From positions 28,151-92,150 of the forward strand of contig JASAMV010000328.1 of the NCBI GenBank assembly GCA_030248065.1: a stretch of DNA of 64,000 bases, in the 5' to 3' direction. Position numbers and translations under genes: made by a program. Under the pieces are notes generated by a model, which was not told where the DNA came from, made no database searches, and saw only the letters and a list, made by a program, of their open reading frames with translations. Of the stretch, positions 34,638-50,939 are shown one piece after another (positions within the stretch are counted from its first letter, which is position 1; each line of letters begins with the position of its first letter). Source of the stretch: Rhynchonema sp. JSB1_4 (Eukaryota > Nematoda > Chromadorea > Monhysterida > Xyalidae).

Positions 34638-35121
34638 TAGGGTTAGAGAGATGTCGGGTGTCGGGTGCCAAAAAAGTGTAGGTGTCGGGTGTCGGGTACC
34701 CCCAGATGTCGGGTGTCGGGTTTTTTCGGACCCGACACCCGACACCCGACACTTACGGTTCAAAACATCAGTATTGCTGAGAGAAGAATCTTGAGAGAAA
34801 ATTTTCTTTGAACCAAATGTTTCCGAAGACGCAGCATGTGACATTTTGGTGTTTATTTCGTGTGAAAATACTTGAATTCAGTAACTTGAGCCAAAAAATT
34901 GCACTCATGATGCAAATGAGCAAAAATTTGCCTGTTTTTTGGTCCAAAAACAGGTGTCGGGTGTCGGGTTTTTTTCAAAAACTAGATGTCGGGTGTCGGG
35001 TTTTTTTGGAACTGTCGGGTGTCGGGTGTCGGCTTTTTTTCTGAAATGTCGGGTGTCGGGTACTTCCAGATGTCGGGTGTCGGCTGTCGGGTGTCGGGTA
35101 CCCTCCCGACCTCTAACCCTA
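34638..35121. mobile_element. hAT-like element with iterated TGTCGGG motif
   Basis: Ends TAGGGTTAGAG and CTCTAACCCTA; perfect 8-bp target duplication GTATTGGG (34630-34637 and 35122-35129). Contains at least a dozen TGTCGGG units, mostly as TGTCGGGTGTCGGGT pairs, plus an inverted cluster at about 34730-34752. The central AT-rich core (34760-34940) is unique. Confidence 0.88.
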
Positions 35122-35380
35122 GTATTGGGTTTTGAGTCAGGTATTGGGTTTGGTATTGGTTTGGTATTGGGTTTTTCTGGACTAGTATTGGGTATTGGTT
35201 TTGACCCAATACCTGGGCAAACCCAATACCAATACCCAATACCAATACCAGGCCAGCTTCAATACCAATACCCAATACCCAATACCAGAATTAGACCCAA
35301 TACCAATACCAAACACTGGTATTGGTATTGGGTGGTATTGGTATTGGGTATTGGGTATTGTGCCCACCCATAGTTCAGAG

Positions 35381-35514
35381 AAACCGAATCACAAAAACAT
35401 AGACCTGCTTCCCCAAGAAAATTTTGCCAATTTTGGCTTTTTTGGACGATTTTTTTCTTGAACCCCAAAATCGGGGGGCCGGGCCGAGTTCACCCGGCCC
35501 GATCCAAATCTCTG
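35381..35514. mobile_element. right end of the GGCCCGG-rich hAT-like element
   Basis: Continuation of the element entered at 31690, resuming after the GTTCAGAG duplication. Ends CCCGGCCCGATCCAAATCTCTG, whose reverse complement resembles the terminus at 63309. Confidence 0.6.
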
Positions 35515-35583
35515 TTTGTTGGTCACTCACAAAAGTTCAGAAAAAAGTTGAAAAAATGACATTGAAGATTGAAGAAATAAACT

Positions 35584-35880
35584 AAAGGCAGTCTACGGGA
35601 GGTTGTCACTCAGCCCCCGAATACCGTAACCCACCGCAAGCGAGATCGTTGCGAGACCCATGCTGATCGCTGCTTATCGAAACGCGTATTAGCGGCAGCA
35701 AGCTGGAAATTGTCATCGTGCGCGCCGATCACCAAAACTTGAAAATGTTGGTTGGTGTTGGCGCTAACACGCAAAACATAGATAAAAAACAAAAGGGTCT
35801 CGACACGATCCCTGCAGATCAAAATTACGGTGGGTTACGGTATTCGGGGGCTGAGTGACAACCTCCGGTAGACTGCCTTT
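35584..35880. mobile_element. foldback element with ~51-bp terminal inverted repeats
   Basis: AAAGGCAGTCTACGGGAGG at 35584, continuing for about 51 bases through CCCCCGAATACCGTAACCCACC, is mirrored at the right end with about one mismatch. The interior of about 190 bp has protein-like open frames on the minus strand but no recognised domain. Target duplication uncertain (AACTA-like). Confidence 0.8.
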
Positions 35881-35960
35881 AACTAAACATGCATAGGACA
35901 TAGCGTAAGTCGGCCAAACCGCTAACCTCCTTCCTTGCTCATTCAGGCATTTGGTGTTGG

Positions 35961-36894
35961 AGCACTCCCGGGGACCTGACCAAAATAGACCAAATGGGCT
36001 CTGATAGGACATAAAACTTTTCCTGGGGTTTTCATGGACGCTGAAAACGACGGAAAGTATTTTTACATCATTAGATCTGCAAAAGCCTTGTGCCATTTTG
36101 TCCCAAATCATTGGTTGGCGATGGTGCTTAGACGGGTTCGAATCCCAACGTGGACAACCACCTTGAAGTGTGAAGCTGAACTTTTTTTGGATTTTATGCT
36201 ATGTATGGACAGGTCTTCCTGGCTGGTGCCTAATTATAAAAATGGAAAGTTGTGACAGATTAATATTATCTATTAGTAGAAGACACCATAAAAAGTGAGA
36301 GCTTGATGAAGGCAGCAATGAAAAGGAAAAAACAGAGAAATAAATGAAGGCAAAAAAGCGAGCAAGAGCAAATTTAAAAAAAAAATTGCGCAAAAATAAA
36401 AACTTTTTTTGTAAAATACTAAATAAACTAACAACCTAGCCCCATAAAAAGCAGAGTAAAAACGAGTTCCTAGAGAATCGGCTTTTACAACCATTTTCTA
36501 GACTAGGAAAATTAGAAATTAAATTAACGAAAGAAGAAATTAATAATAGCTAGATAAATGGCTGTCTTGTTTCGGCCATGAATATAGACAAGCACCGATT
36601 CAGAACAGCAGTTAGGCCTGTACTTAAAAAAGTACACCCACACTAAGCCTAAGCCTAAGCCTAATGCTAACCATAAGCCTAGGGATAAGGTACCAACAGG
36701 TGGACAAGAGCTCCAAGCAACTTGTCAGGCTTATTCAGGTTCAGTCAGGTTTTCAGGTGTTAGGCTTAGCTGTGACGTCAAAGTAGTTTCCATAATCGTT
36801 TTAAGCGCCTCTGAAAACCACAGGAAAAGTTTTATCGCATTTCAGTGGCGATTCAGAAGTTTTCTGGCTAGGTCCCGTATACTCCGGGAGTGCC
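35961..36894. mobile_element. 934-bp element with long inverted ends and interstitial telomere repeats
   Basis: About 100 bp at each end are imperfect inverted repeats (AGCACTCCCGG and ATAAAACTTTTCCTG on the left; CAGGAAAAGTTTTAT and CCGGGAGTGCC on the right). The 8-bp target duplication GGTGTTGG is perfect (35953-35960 and 36895-36902). The interior is A-rich, with a pol III B-box-like GGTTCGAATCC at 36135 and telomere-like repeats at 36643-36664. Confidence 0.8.
36643..36664. repeat. interstitial nematode-type telomere repeats
   Basis: Three and two-thirds units of CTAAGC, the complement of permuted TTAGGC, followed by degenerate units (CTAATGCTAACC, CATAAGCCTAGG). Too short to be a chromosome end; it lies within a mobile element. 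Confidence 0.8.
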
Positions 36895-36902
36895 GGTGTT
36901 GG

Positions 36903-38109
36903 TGTTACTGTATTACACTGAAAGGGGCTCTGCAGTTGTTCAGTAGCCTTCTGTGGATTTTGATATCAGTCCAGTTTCCAGTTCTGTACTTGGAGGAACA
37001 GAAATAACGTTTTCCATTGGTTTCTTATAGGAATACACGGGTTTGCTGCGCAAATGGGAACTCCACTGGCCACAACACACAACAACAACAGCAGACGGAG
37101 GAACTTCAGTTTTGACTTGACATTCTACACAACATCCGGAAAACACCAAAAAATAAGCATGACTGTTAAGGTTTTCTAAAGTACAAACGACGTCGCAGAG
37201 TGGGTGCCATCATTTTATTTTGTCGAAAACAAAATTATGTGAAGACCACGAGTGACATGACGATGTGCCATTGAATATACGGAGGCAACAGATGCTACCC
37301 AAAATGGCTACTTGACTAATACAAGACCCAGGCGAGATCTGACCGATTACCAGAGCTGATCCCGGACACATTTGTGTCCCATTGTTGATTAAAGTTCATA
37401 ATGATATCAGCAAGACTATCGTCGATGTATTGATTGGCTTGTTGTGGGTCAGACAGTTGGATTATGATTGTCAAATAAGTGATCACCAACGTGTACGTCT
37501 GCAAATGTTTTAATTTTTTAGTGATGTTTCATTGCGATACGCATTCAAACATAAAGATGTTCCACCGTTACAACGAATCCCTGCGTGATTTGACCGAATC
37601 CGCACAGGTCAATCGCGTGATTGTATTTTGCCTGACGTTTCAAGGCACAAGCCCATCGCTGAACCTAAAAAGTGACTGAACGTGAAAATCAGGATTGATT
37701 TGATGTATGTATCTACATATATATACATGGATGCCGACTTGTTTTGCGCTTTGGAAATGCGTGTGTGTGATGAATGTGATTGTGATCTATCCTAAATCAA
37801 GATTCGGCGATAATTCGGCAGATTACAAACGGTCCAAATACAGTTTGCTTATGTTATTAGGAAAAACAATGGTTAAAAACGAAGATTGTTCAAGGATCGT
37901 CTCGACCGTAGACTATCAGAAGCTGGAACGCTTTTAAAATATCACTTTGGTTGTGATACAGCCCAACGAATGTAAAAACAAAGGAGTGCATTATTGTACC
38001 ACATTGACAGCCACCACGTCAAAATAATATAACGATCACAATTAGTCGTGTCTGTTCAAAAATCGGTTGTTATATACTGTAGATCACTTCCTCCCTGTAT
38101 TCCACCAGT
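36903..38109. other. stretch without a supportable gene
   Basis: Open frames up to 76 codons on the plus strand and 69 on the minus, none with domains or splice partners. Downstream flank of the lectin-PAN gene. Confidence 0.4.
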
Positions 38110-40778
38110 TCAGTACACCTCTTCGTACCAAAACCACCCCGGTGCAGGTTGCGGTAGCACGTGATCATGAGGCTCGCTGTCTTTGTAGCGGATGTATTGC
38201 AACGCGCAACCATCTGTGCACATAAAACAAGTTCGGTTAAATTTTTTAAAAGGGTTGAGATGATAAAAAAAATGGTGATCGTATCGGATTGGATCTTTTT
38301 TTGACTCGTACTTTTTTCGATCGTTAGGTTGATGCACTAGTTTTGACCAGTGTAAACATTGTTTCTTACATGTCGGGGAACAAGTTTTGCGCAGGTCGAA
38401 AATAGTGGTATAAATCCCTTTATACTGATTCAAAAAGTTCGTGTGACCAAGGCCGGTCCTATTCGATCCATTTTTCTCATCCTCAAGTGTGTGGTGCCAA
38501 ATGTAAATTAAAATTCAGACTCACTTATTGTTGGATTGTGAGCGAAGCTGACGCACGCTTTCTCTCGGAAACATTCTCGTGCGCACGCTTGTTTGCTGAT
38601 TGGACCGAAGCTGCCCGGGATTTGCACGCTCGTCGGCGCTTGATAGTCGATGGCAACAGGGTTGTATTGGGTGTCGTCAGAATAACTCGCTAAAAAGACG
38701 CTTCTTGTCGCTAATTATGCATTATTTATTATGCGCCACTTAGGTTGTGGCACCAGGGGCGTAAGGAGGAAACATCATTGACGTCATCTTGAGTGTTTTT
38801 GCTCGAAATCGGTATCCGGGTGTTTGTACGGGTGCTGAATCAGAATTCCGGATTACTGTAGGTTTTGCATGTCGCCTTTGACGAAACAGTTATATTTTAT
38901 TAAACAGTTATAGTTCATATGTCCAAATTGAACCGTTAAAGGGGCGTTAGTACCCCTGTTGTTGTGGCGCAACGCTGGTTGATGGACTTACGGAATTCAC
39001 AAAGCACAAACGCTGTAACTGTGCCATCGACGTCCTGCACCCCGGTGCCCACCAATGGGTACGAGCCCAACGCCACCGTCGCTTCGTTACCGCCGTTGTT
39101 GGGGTAGACTTGGGCCGTCGGGTTCGAATTCAGTCTCATCCACGGCAGCGCAACACCCGGAATCTGCGAATATATGAAGCACCGATGTCAAACTTGGTCT
39201 TCGGATCGGTTCTGCATTGGTCACGTGATTATTTGGCGTTTAATCTCGTGAATCACCGAGGCAGGACCGATCCACGTGTGATCCCGGTCATGGTGAAACT
39301 GGTATGGACTTGCTATCTTCAAGCTCTCGCCACAGCCACGACCAACCTCAAAGCAATCGGTTTGTGCCGGATCAACGCATATCTTCCACGTGCCCACGGG
39401 CTCACCCGTGCCCGGCACTTGCGTCAGACTCAACCACTGGCTAGTTTGTGCCGCAGGGTTCAGCTGCAAGCAATTGTGAATCAATTACCTCAACAGCTTG
39501 TCTTCGATCATACTGTTGTGATCTTTTACAGTGAGTTGGATCCCACAAATCACACACACGCGTGAAGTTCGTTGTGCGAGGGGAAAAAACTTTCACATAT
39601 ATCTGGCGGTCGAAATACAGGCGGCTTTCACATATTTCACATAAATTCTGCCGGTGTATGTATAGTACAATCACATGTGTACCCAAAATAAAATGTTGTC
39701 CTGCTCACAACATACGAACACAGTATACTTGTACAGATCCCCGTGCAAATAGCCTAACCGGGCGCAGGATTTTTGGCCCAACCGCGGTTGACTGCGGTCA
39801 ACTGCGAGCACATCGGGTCGCTATGTCTAACACACACGACTGCAGTCGACTGCGGTTGAGCTGCGGTGGGCCACAACACACAAAATGAGCCACCGCAGTC
39901 AACTGCAGTCGGGCGCAGTTGACTCCGCTCGGGCTGGCGCCTGGTATATTTTGCATGTAAGACATAGCGGTCCGGTGGGCCGCAGTTGACCGCAGTCAAC
40001 CGCGGTTGAGCCAAAAAATCTTGCGCCCGGTTACACTATTTGCACCGGGATCTGTAGTTCCTTCCACCCACTTGCACATTGTGAATTCAACTCCCCAACC
40101 CAAAAGAGACCGACCAAAGGCAGCAAGGCATACATGATGGTTCGTTTCTGTGCAATCGTGGCCAAACGGCCGTTCACAACGCCGGGCCCGAGCACTATTG
40201 ATGCACAGGTGTTCAGGCCGGTTGCGTAATTCTGCAGTGTCTGTACACGAACGAAACACGAGCCGGCAAAGTAGGCCGCTGGATGCGTGCTGTACGCGGC
40301 GCACGCTGCTTGCACGTCCGCTGCTGAAAGATGCGATGATGTTTCAAGCAAACGTTGATGATCAGTCAGGTCCGATTCGGTCCTTGCACTAAATTTTGCC
40401 CAGCGCAAAAGTTGTTTCAAACAGACAGTTCACGCATACTGGTCAGACCTATAGTAGGATGATGAACATCATTCGATCACGTGATCAAGAGCGGAGCGAT
40501 CACTTCGGTACGAATACGTCATTTTTTGTTCAGGATACCACCGGGTGCGTTCGCACTGACGATGACCTGGTGAATTTAGACTGCCAGTGGGAGAGAGCAA
40601 GTAATGGTCCTTTGCAATTACCATATCGAAGAGTTGCGCAAGTTCAGTGAAATTGGGATGCCGGAGAACAAAATTTACCTTCTGGTTCTCTGGCATGCAC
40701 CAGTATGACAGCGACCGAAAATAGCGCGACCAGCTTGATATGGCGCTCAAGAGAAACGAAGACGACAATCAGGAACAT
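38110..40778 (-). CDS. secreted C-type lectin-like domain plus PAN domain protein
   Basis: Seven exons in transcript order: 40679-40778, 40115-40323, 39489-39512, 39347-39463, 38992-39163, 38525-38689 and 38110-38213; 296 aa with phases consistent. A signal peptide/anchor (KLVALFSVAVILVHA) precedes the C-type lectin-like domain: CASIVLGPGVVNGRLATIAQ, SQWLSLTQVPG, YPNNGGNE and the closing FVLCEF. The QPD/EPN sugar-contact motif is not evident, so carbohydrate binding is doubtful. The last two exons encode a PAN/apple-like module (CARECFREKACVSF, NGCALQY). The 24-nt exon and the 3' end of exon 2 are the least certain parts. The intron between them houses the foldback element 39732-40056. Confidence 0.7.
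39732..40056. mobile_element. foldback element with iterated GCAGTTGACTGCGG motif
   Basis: About 80 bp at each end are inverted copies (TACAGATCCC..., ACCGGGCGCA, CAACCGCGGTTGACTGCGG). The motif GCGGTTGACTGCGGTCAACT and its partial inversions recur through the whole 325 bp, including the middle. Sits in an intron of the lectin-PAN gene. Confidence 0.82.
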
Positions 40779-40931
40779 GCTGTTTTTTTCAAAGTTGAAT
40801 GTTTGCTTATGCAGAGGAGAAGATGGAAAAATTGATTCTGATTTTGACTCCTTGTCCTTGTTCTGCGGTTTTGCTGTTTTGCCTGTTTGGTTTGCTCCCA
40901 TGGAAATCACCAAATCGTGTCTTTTGGGTGA

Positions 40932-41165
40932 CTACGCAAGGTATATAAAAACTTGCATTATATGAGCAGCGCCCAGCCTGCAATTAATCATACCGATATA
41001 AACTAACAAAATACAGTCTGTGGGCCGCAAGTGCAAGCTGAACATTCGGACATGTTTGACAGATGTGACAATTGCAACGAAATAAATCATCCAGAACAGG
41101 AGCGTGGTCTCATACGTGGTACAGTCTAGCCTCTTCATAATGGCATTTTCTGGTTCAGCATTCAC
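40932..41165 (-). CDS. possible small hydrophobic protein
   Basis: A 77-codon frame with one or two strong hydrophobic segments (LLFWMIYFVAIVTSV, CILLVYIGMI). A GCAG acceptor inside (about 40976) may instead indicate a further exon. No family recognised; may be part of an upstream exon of a neighbouring minus-strand gene or chance. Confidence 0.25.
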   Translation of the reverse strand: MNAEPENAIMKRLDCTTYETTLLFWMIYFVAIVTSVKHVRMFSLHLRPTDCILLVYIGMINCRLGAAHIMQVFIYLA

Positions 41166-41184
41166 TCCCTGGAATACTGACTAT

Positions 41185-41517
41185 TTATTTTTGATCTGCC
41201 GTAGATTTGTCAGTGGGTTGGACGGATCCACTGGAAAAGGCCGACTGCGTGCTCAAGTTTGTTCAGTCTTCAACCATGTTGCTGGCCTCCTGTTCTCATG
41301 GACATATATGTATACACCGAAAGGTAAAAAAGCGAGCTAATACACAAGCGCTTGCCCATCCAAATGCGATAATGTAACAGCAATACGTAGGGTTGGACAG
41401 AAAAGCAAAGAGCGCACTGATGACTGGGCAATACATCACGTAACCCACTACGAGGTTTGCTGCTGTTCTGTTTCTGTTGTCTGCGGTTTCGCTTTCAGGA
41501 TATTTATGAGTTGACAT
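41185..41517 (-). CDS. small two-span membrane protein, unknown
   Basis: Exons 41318-41517 and 41185-41230, 81 aa. Donor TTTCG/GTGTAT (phase 2), acceptor TTTTCCAG. After a polar N-terminus (KYPESETADNRNR) come two hydrophobic segments, about residues 23-41 and 46-62, joined by NPTY, then a short polar tail. Family not recognised. Confidence 0.5.
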
Positions 41518-41886
41518 TTTATGGGGGTTGAGGTTGGGACACTGTCAAACATCCAAATAGGTGAGAACAGAATAGAGCTCGACCATATGCAGAATAATAA
41601 TTATGAGCAGAACAGCACATAAGAAGCGGCGAACGGGAAATTAGTGACTGTAAATGTCGCTGGGTCACCGTGCAATAACTTCGCGCCAACGTTTCGCCGT
41701 AAGGCTATTGAGAAATTGAACATTTCTTGACGGCGGTGCTAAAAAATTTGACGGGATCTACTGACCGCAGCACGCAATTAAAACGGCTCCAGGGTCACGA
41801 AATTCATACATATCGTTTAAAAACGCTTGTGCAACTAGCCCAAACAAACAATATTGAAACAAACGGCCTACGCTTGCTCAGCAGAC
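41518..41886. other. spacer
   Basis: No gene or repeat recognised apart from weak open frames. Confidence 0.3.
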
Positions 41887-42288
41887 CAGTGTTGCAGCTG
41901 GGGGTGGGGGTAGCCCCCCAGTACAGTAAGTATCCCATCGTATGGTACAGTAGGTATCCCCCCGATGTTTGGCATGGTAGAGTAGGTATCCCCCCGATTT
42001 TTACTCCGGTACAGTAGTAGCTTCCCCTCGATTTTGCCCCAAAAGTGCATATTTTCAACCATAATGGCTAAAATTAGTGTAAAATAGGACGCGAGGAAAT
42101 ACTACGTTTTCACACGATTCTACACATAATAAAAACATTAAAATTTTTCACCCAAAAACCTAACCCCCCAACCCCCCTTAGGGTCCCAAACCCCCAGGCC
42201 TTCGGCTCTGGTACAGTAGAGGTATCCATCCCCTTCTCTGAGCCCGATACAGTAGGTATCCCGCTCCAGAGTACCTCCTCCAACACTG
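41887..42288. mobile_element. hAT-like miniature element, family D
   Basis: 402 bp. Left end CAGTGTTGCAGCTGGGGG, right end CCTCCAACACTG. Target duplications CAGCAGAC (41879-41886) and CAGAAGAC (42289-42296) match at seven of eight. Six units of GGTACAGTAGGTATCCCCC (or slight variants) lie near 41920, 41955, 41975, 42014, 42210 and 42247, around an AT-rich core. Confidence 0.9.
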
Positions 42289-42349
42289 CAGAAGACTGTC
42301 AACAAAGTTGATCTTTTGTTTAGAAACGCGCATATGCTGCTTGATCAGC

Positions 42350-42455
42350 GTGCACTGTTTCAAGCTTACACCGAACTTTTTCAATCCTAACTCTCCACCG
42401 ACCTTTACACTTTACTGCCTCTTAATCTTTCGAAAATATCACCGAAATATTATGT
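42350..42455. repeat. one-arm relic of foldback family F2
   Basis: Reverse complement resembles one arm of the element at 55838-56040 (shared GGTGATATTTTCGAAA, GTGTAAAGGTCGGTG and TTCGGTGTAAGCTTGAAAC). Diverged and lacking the second arm. Confidence 0.6.
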
Positions 42456-42596
42456 GATCGCTTCCGAGTGTGTCACCCTTCAGAGACATTCTTTCACATG
42501 CCTTCCTCCGCCGTGAAAAGGCAGAGAAGCGACGCGGCCCGGCCCGGACGATCTTCGGCCCGGCGGGACGTCCTATTCAGTCAAGATTGACTAATT

Positions 42597-42733
42597 ACCG
42601 TATTCCCTAAAATAGAGCCCCCCAAAAATAGAGCCCCCAAAAATACAGCCCCCCTAAAAGGGGTCAGTGAAAAAATAGAGCCCCCCAAAATACAGCCCCC
42701 CAACTTGGAATTCCCCGCTTGGGGGTCGCAGTG
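42597..42733. mobile_element. fragment of family E element, inverted
   Basis: Starts TACCGTATTCCCTAAAATAG and continues as repeated AATAGAGCCCCCC / AATACAGCCCCCC units with GGGGTCAGTGAAAAAATAG, the reverse complement of the right-hand family E repeats. Abuts the next family E copy. Confidence 0.7.
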
Positions 42734-43281
42734 TACCGTAAAAACCTAAATAGAAGGGTTGGGGGCTCTATTAACTCACTGACCCCATTTTGGGGGGGGC
42801 TCTATTACGGGGGGTGGCTCTATTCCGGGGGGGCCTCTATTAATTCACTGACCTATATAAACGATATACACTCGTTTATTTTTCAGGTGTTTTCCGGATC
42901 TCGTTGTAGGTCTTTGCGTGAGCTTGCAAATAAAATTTGAAATTTGAAATTTGACCCGAACCTGAAAAATTGTTCCCAGAAATACCCCCCAAAAACCCCT
43001 AAAAATGGGTTTAAAAGGATGTTTTTTCGCTTGTAATCGCATTTATTCGTGTCTATTCGTCAATTAGAGGCATATTATGTGCTCTGAATGAACAACAAAC
43101 GTGCATAAATGTACCTGTGCACTACTATCAAGCCTTAATACACTACTGTATAGGGGATGTTACTTGGGGGGGGGGGGCTCTATTCCGGGGGGCTCTATTA
43201 ATTCACTGACCCCTTTTGGGGGCTGTATTGCGGGGGGGCTCTATTCCGGGGGGGGGGGGCTGTATGTAGGTGTTTACGGTA
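42734..43281. mobile_element. family E element, copy 1
   Basis: Ends TACCGTAAAAACCTAAATAG and TATGTAGGTGTTTACGGTA, inverted. Iterated GGGGGGCTCTATT and TTCACTGACCCC units flank an AT-rich core. The core includes a ~100-bp module (about 42850-42950, with TTTTCCGGATCTCG and GGTCTTTGCG) shared, inverted, with the core of family C at about 30890-31010. Confidence 0.8.
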
Positions 43282-43673
43282 GTACCTGGGACGGAGGGGG
43301 AACAGACGTACCCTCCACTATTTTCGGAGGGGGAACAGACGTACCTACCTGGGGGAAGGGGGGGGGGGAAGTCCCAATTTGGGGGGGGACGGAAAAAAGT
43401 CATTTTTTGAGGTCGAAAAATTGGACTATTTTTGCCTTCTTTTGCGAAAAATCCCCTATAAAAAGGGTATTTTGGCGTTTTTTTGGAGGTTTGACCTAAA
43501 GTTTACCTATTTTTGGCCTAAAAATGCCTATTTTAGGCCTAAATTTGCCCATTTTAGGAAAAAATTGGGGGAGTAGACGTACCCGGAGGGGGAACAGTGG
43601 GGCAGGCGTACCTCGGAGGGGGAACAGACGTACCCGAGGGGGGGGTCCCCCCTCCCCCCCAGGAACTACACTG
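43282..43673. mobile_element. hAT-like family A element, motif type iii, copy 1
   Basis: The right end CCAGGAACTACACTG is intact; the left end is degraded (GTACCTGGGACGG). Iterated motif GAGGGGGAACAGACGTACC. Core of the TTAGGCCTAAA type. No target duplication found. Confidence 0.8.
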
Positions 43674-43700
43674 GGGGGTCGTAAAGTCAAGTTCTTGTAT

Positions 43701-44073
43701 ACCGTAAAAACCTAAATAGAAGGGGGGCTCTATTAACTCACTGACCCCATTTTGGGGGGGCTCTATTACGGGGGGGGGGCTCTATTCCGGGGGGGCCTCT
43801 ATTAATTCACTGACCCGAACCTGAAAAATTGTTCCCAGAAATACCCCCAAAAACCCCTAAAAACGGGTTGGAAAGGATGTTTTTTCGCTTGCAACCGCAT
43901 TTATTCGTGTCTATTCGTCAATAGGAGGCGTATTATGTGCTCTGAACAAACAACAAACGTGCATAAATGTTCCTGTACACCACTATCAAGCCTTAATACA
44001 CTACAGTATAGGGGATGTTACTTTGGGGGGGGGGCTCTATTCCGGGGGGGGGCTGTATTTAGGTTTTTACGGT
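43701..44073. mobile_element. family E element, copy 2
   Basis: Ends ACCGTAAAAACCTAAATAG and TATTTAGGTTTTTACGGT are inverted. The core 43813-44025 is about 95% identical by eye to 42955-43165 of copy 1, but the ~100-bp TCCGGATCT module is absent here. Confidence 0.82.
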
Positions 44074-44184
44074 AAGACACCTTCTGTACAACGTTTGTGG
44101 TTGAGTATATGATGACGTAAAGCCTTTTATGGAAGATTTGCACCTAAAAACACTCAATAATGACCAGTAGCACCCTGACAGAAG

Positions 44185-44603
44185 CAGTGTAGTTCCTGGT
44201 CCGGAAACGGAGGGGGAACAGGCGGTACGCCCTTTTTTTCGGAGGGGGAACAGACGTACCCACCTGGGGGGGGGGGGTGGAAGGGCGGGAGGGACCCGGA
44301 AGGGGGGGAGGACCCAAATATGGAGAAAAGTCATTTTTTGAGGTCGAAAATTTGGCTCATTTTTGCCCCTTTTAGGAAAAAAATCTCAATGAAAAAGGTA
44401 TTTTGGCGATTTTTGACGACATTGACCTAAAAATCACTCATTTTAGGCCTAAAAATGCCTATTTTAGGCCAAAATTTGCCTATTTTAGGTAAAAATTGGG
44501 GGAGCAGACGTAACCGGAGGGGGAACAGTGGGGCAGGCGTACCATGGAGGGGGAACAGACGTACCCGAGGGGGGGACACCCCCTCCCCCCAGGAACTACA
44601 CTG
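44185..44603. mobile_element. hAT-like family A element, motif type iii, copy 2
   Basis: 419 bp, ends CAGTGTAGTTCCTGG and CCAGGAACTACACTG, perfect 8-bp target duplication GACAGAAG (44177-44184 and 44604-44611). At least five GGAGGGGGAACAGACGTACC-type units. Confidence 0.93.
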
Positions 44604-44659
44604 GACAGAAGTCCTGACAGAACTGAAGGGACATTTTTGGGAACATTTGTTGAGATTTT

Positions 44660-44800
44660 GGGCAGCGAAAAAAATACAGCCCCCCAAAAAATAGAGCCCC
44701 CTAATAGATAGAAAAATAGAAACCACACCCCCGTAATACAGCCCCCCTAAACAGGGTCAGTGAAAAAATACAGCCCCCTTGCATTTTAGATTTTACGGTA
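44660..44800. mobile_element. family E fragment
   Basis: AATACAGCCCCCC / AATAGAGCCCCC units and GGGTCAGTGAAAAAATACAG ending TTTTACGGTA. A single end with its iterons; the other end is not seen. Confidence 0.7.
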
Positions 44801-44975
44801 CCCCCCCCCCATACTTCCCCCAACTACATCACTGTTCGGTACACCTTACGTTACAGAGCGATTGACGAAATTGAGAAGGCGGAATGAATCCAGGCAGGCA
44901 GTAGCGCCGAATTACAACATTGGTGGAAGCATGGTGGTAATTTCAGCAAAAGTGCAAGGGCAACATTAAAATAAA

Positions 44976-50939
<5,964 letters not shown>

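Larger units (their letters stand above)
31922..35372. mobile_element. hAT-like element with iterated CAATACC motif, host of several insertions
   Basis: Ends TAGGCCTGGGCACAATACC and GGTATTGTGCCCACCCATA are inverted. The 8-bp target duplication GTTCAGAG is perfect (31914-31921 and 35373-35380). Native sequence is a dense series of CAATACC/GGTATTG units at 31950-31980, 32838-32883, 34399-34637 and 35122-35360. Everything else inside belongs to later insertions listed separately. Confidence 0.88.

Noticed and set aside
34484..34681. Repetitive Val/Gly/Leu/Tyr-rich frames as a low-complexity protein
   Set aside because: They are translations of the GGTATTGG and TGTCGGG repeat arrays in mobile elements.
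36120..36165. Functional tRNA gene
   Set aside because: A B-box-like sequence is present but the T-stem mispairs and no A box or cloverleaf is found.
36643..36664. Chromosome end
   Set aside because: Fewer than four telomere units, enclosed in a mobile element with genes on both sides.
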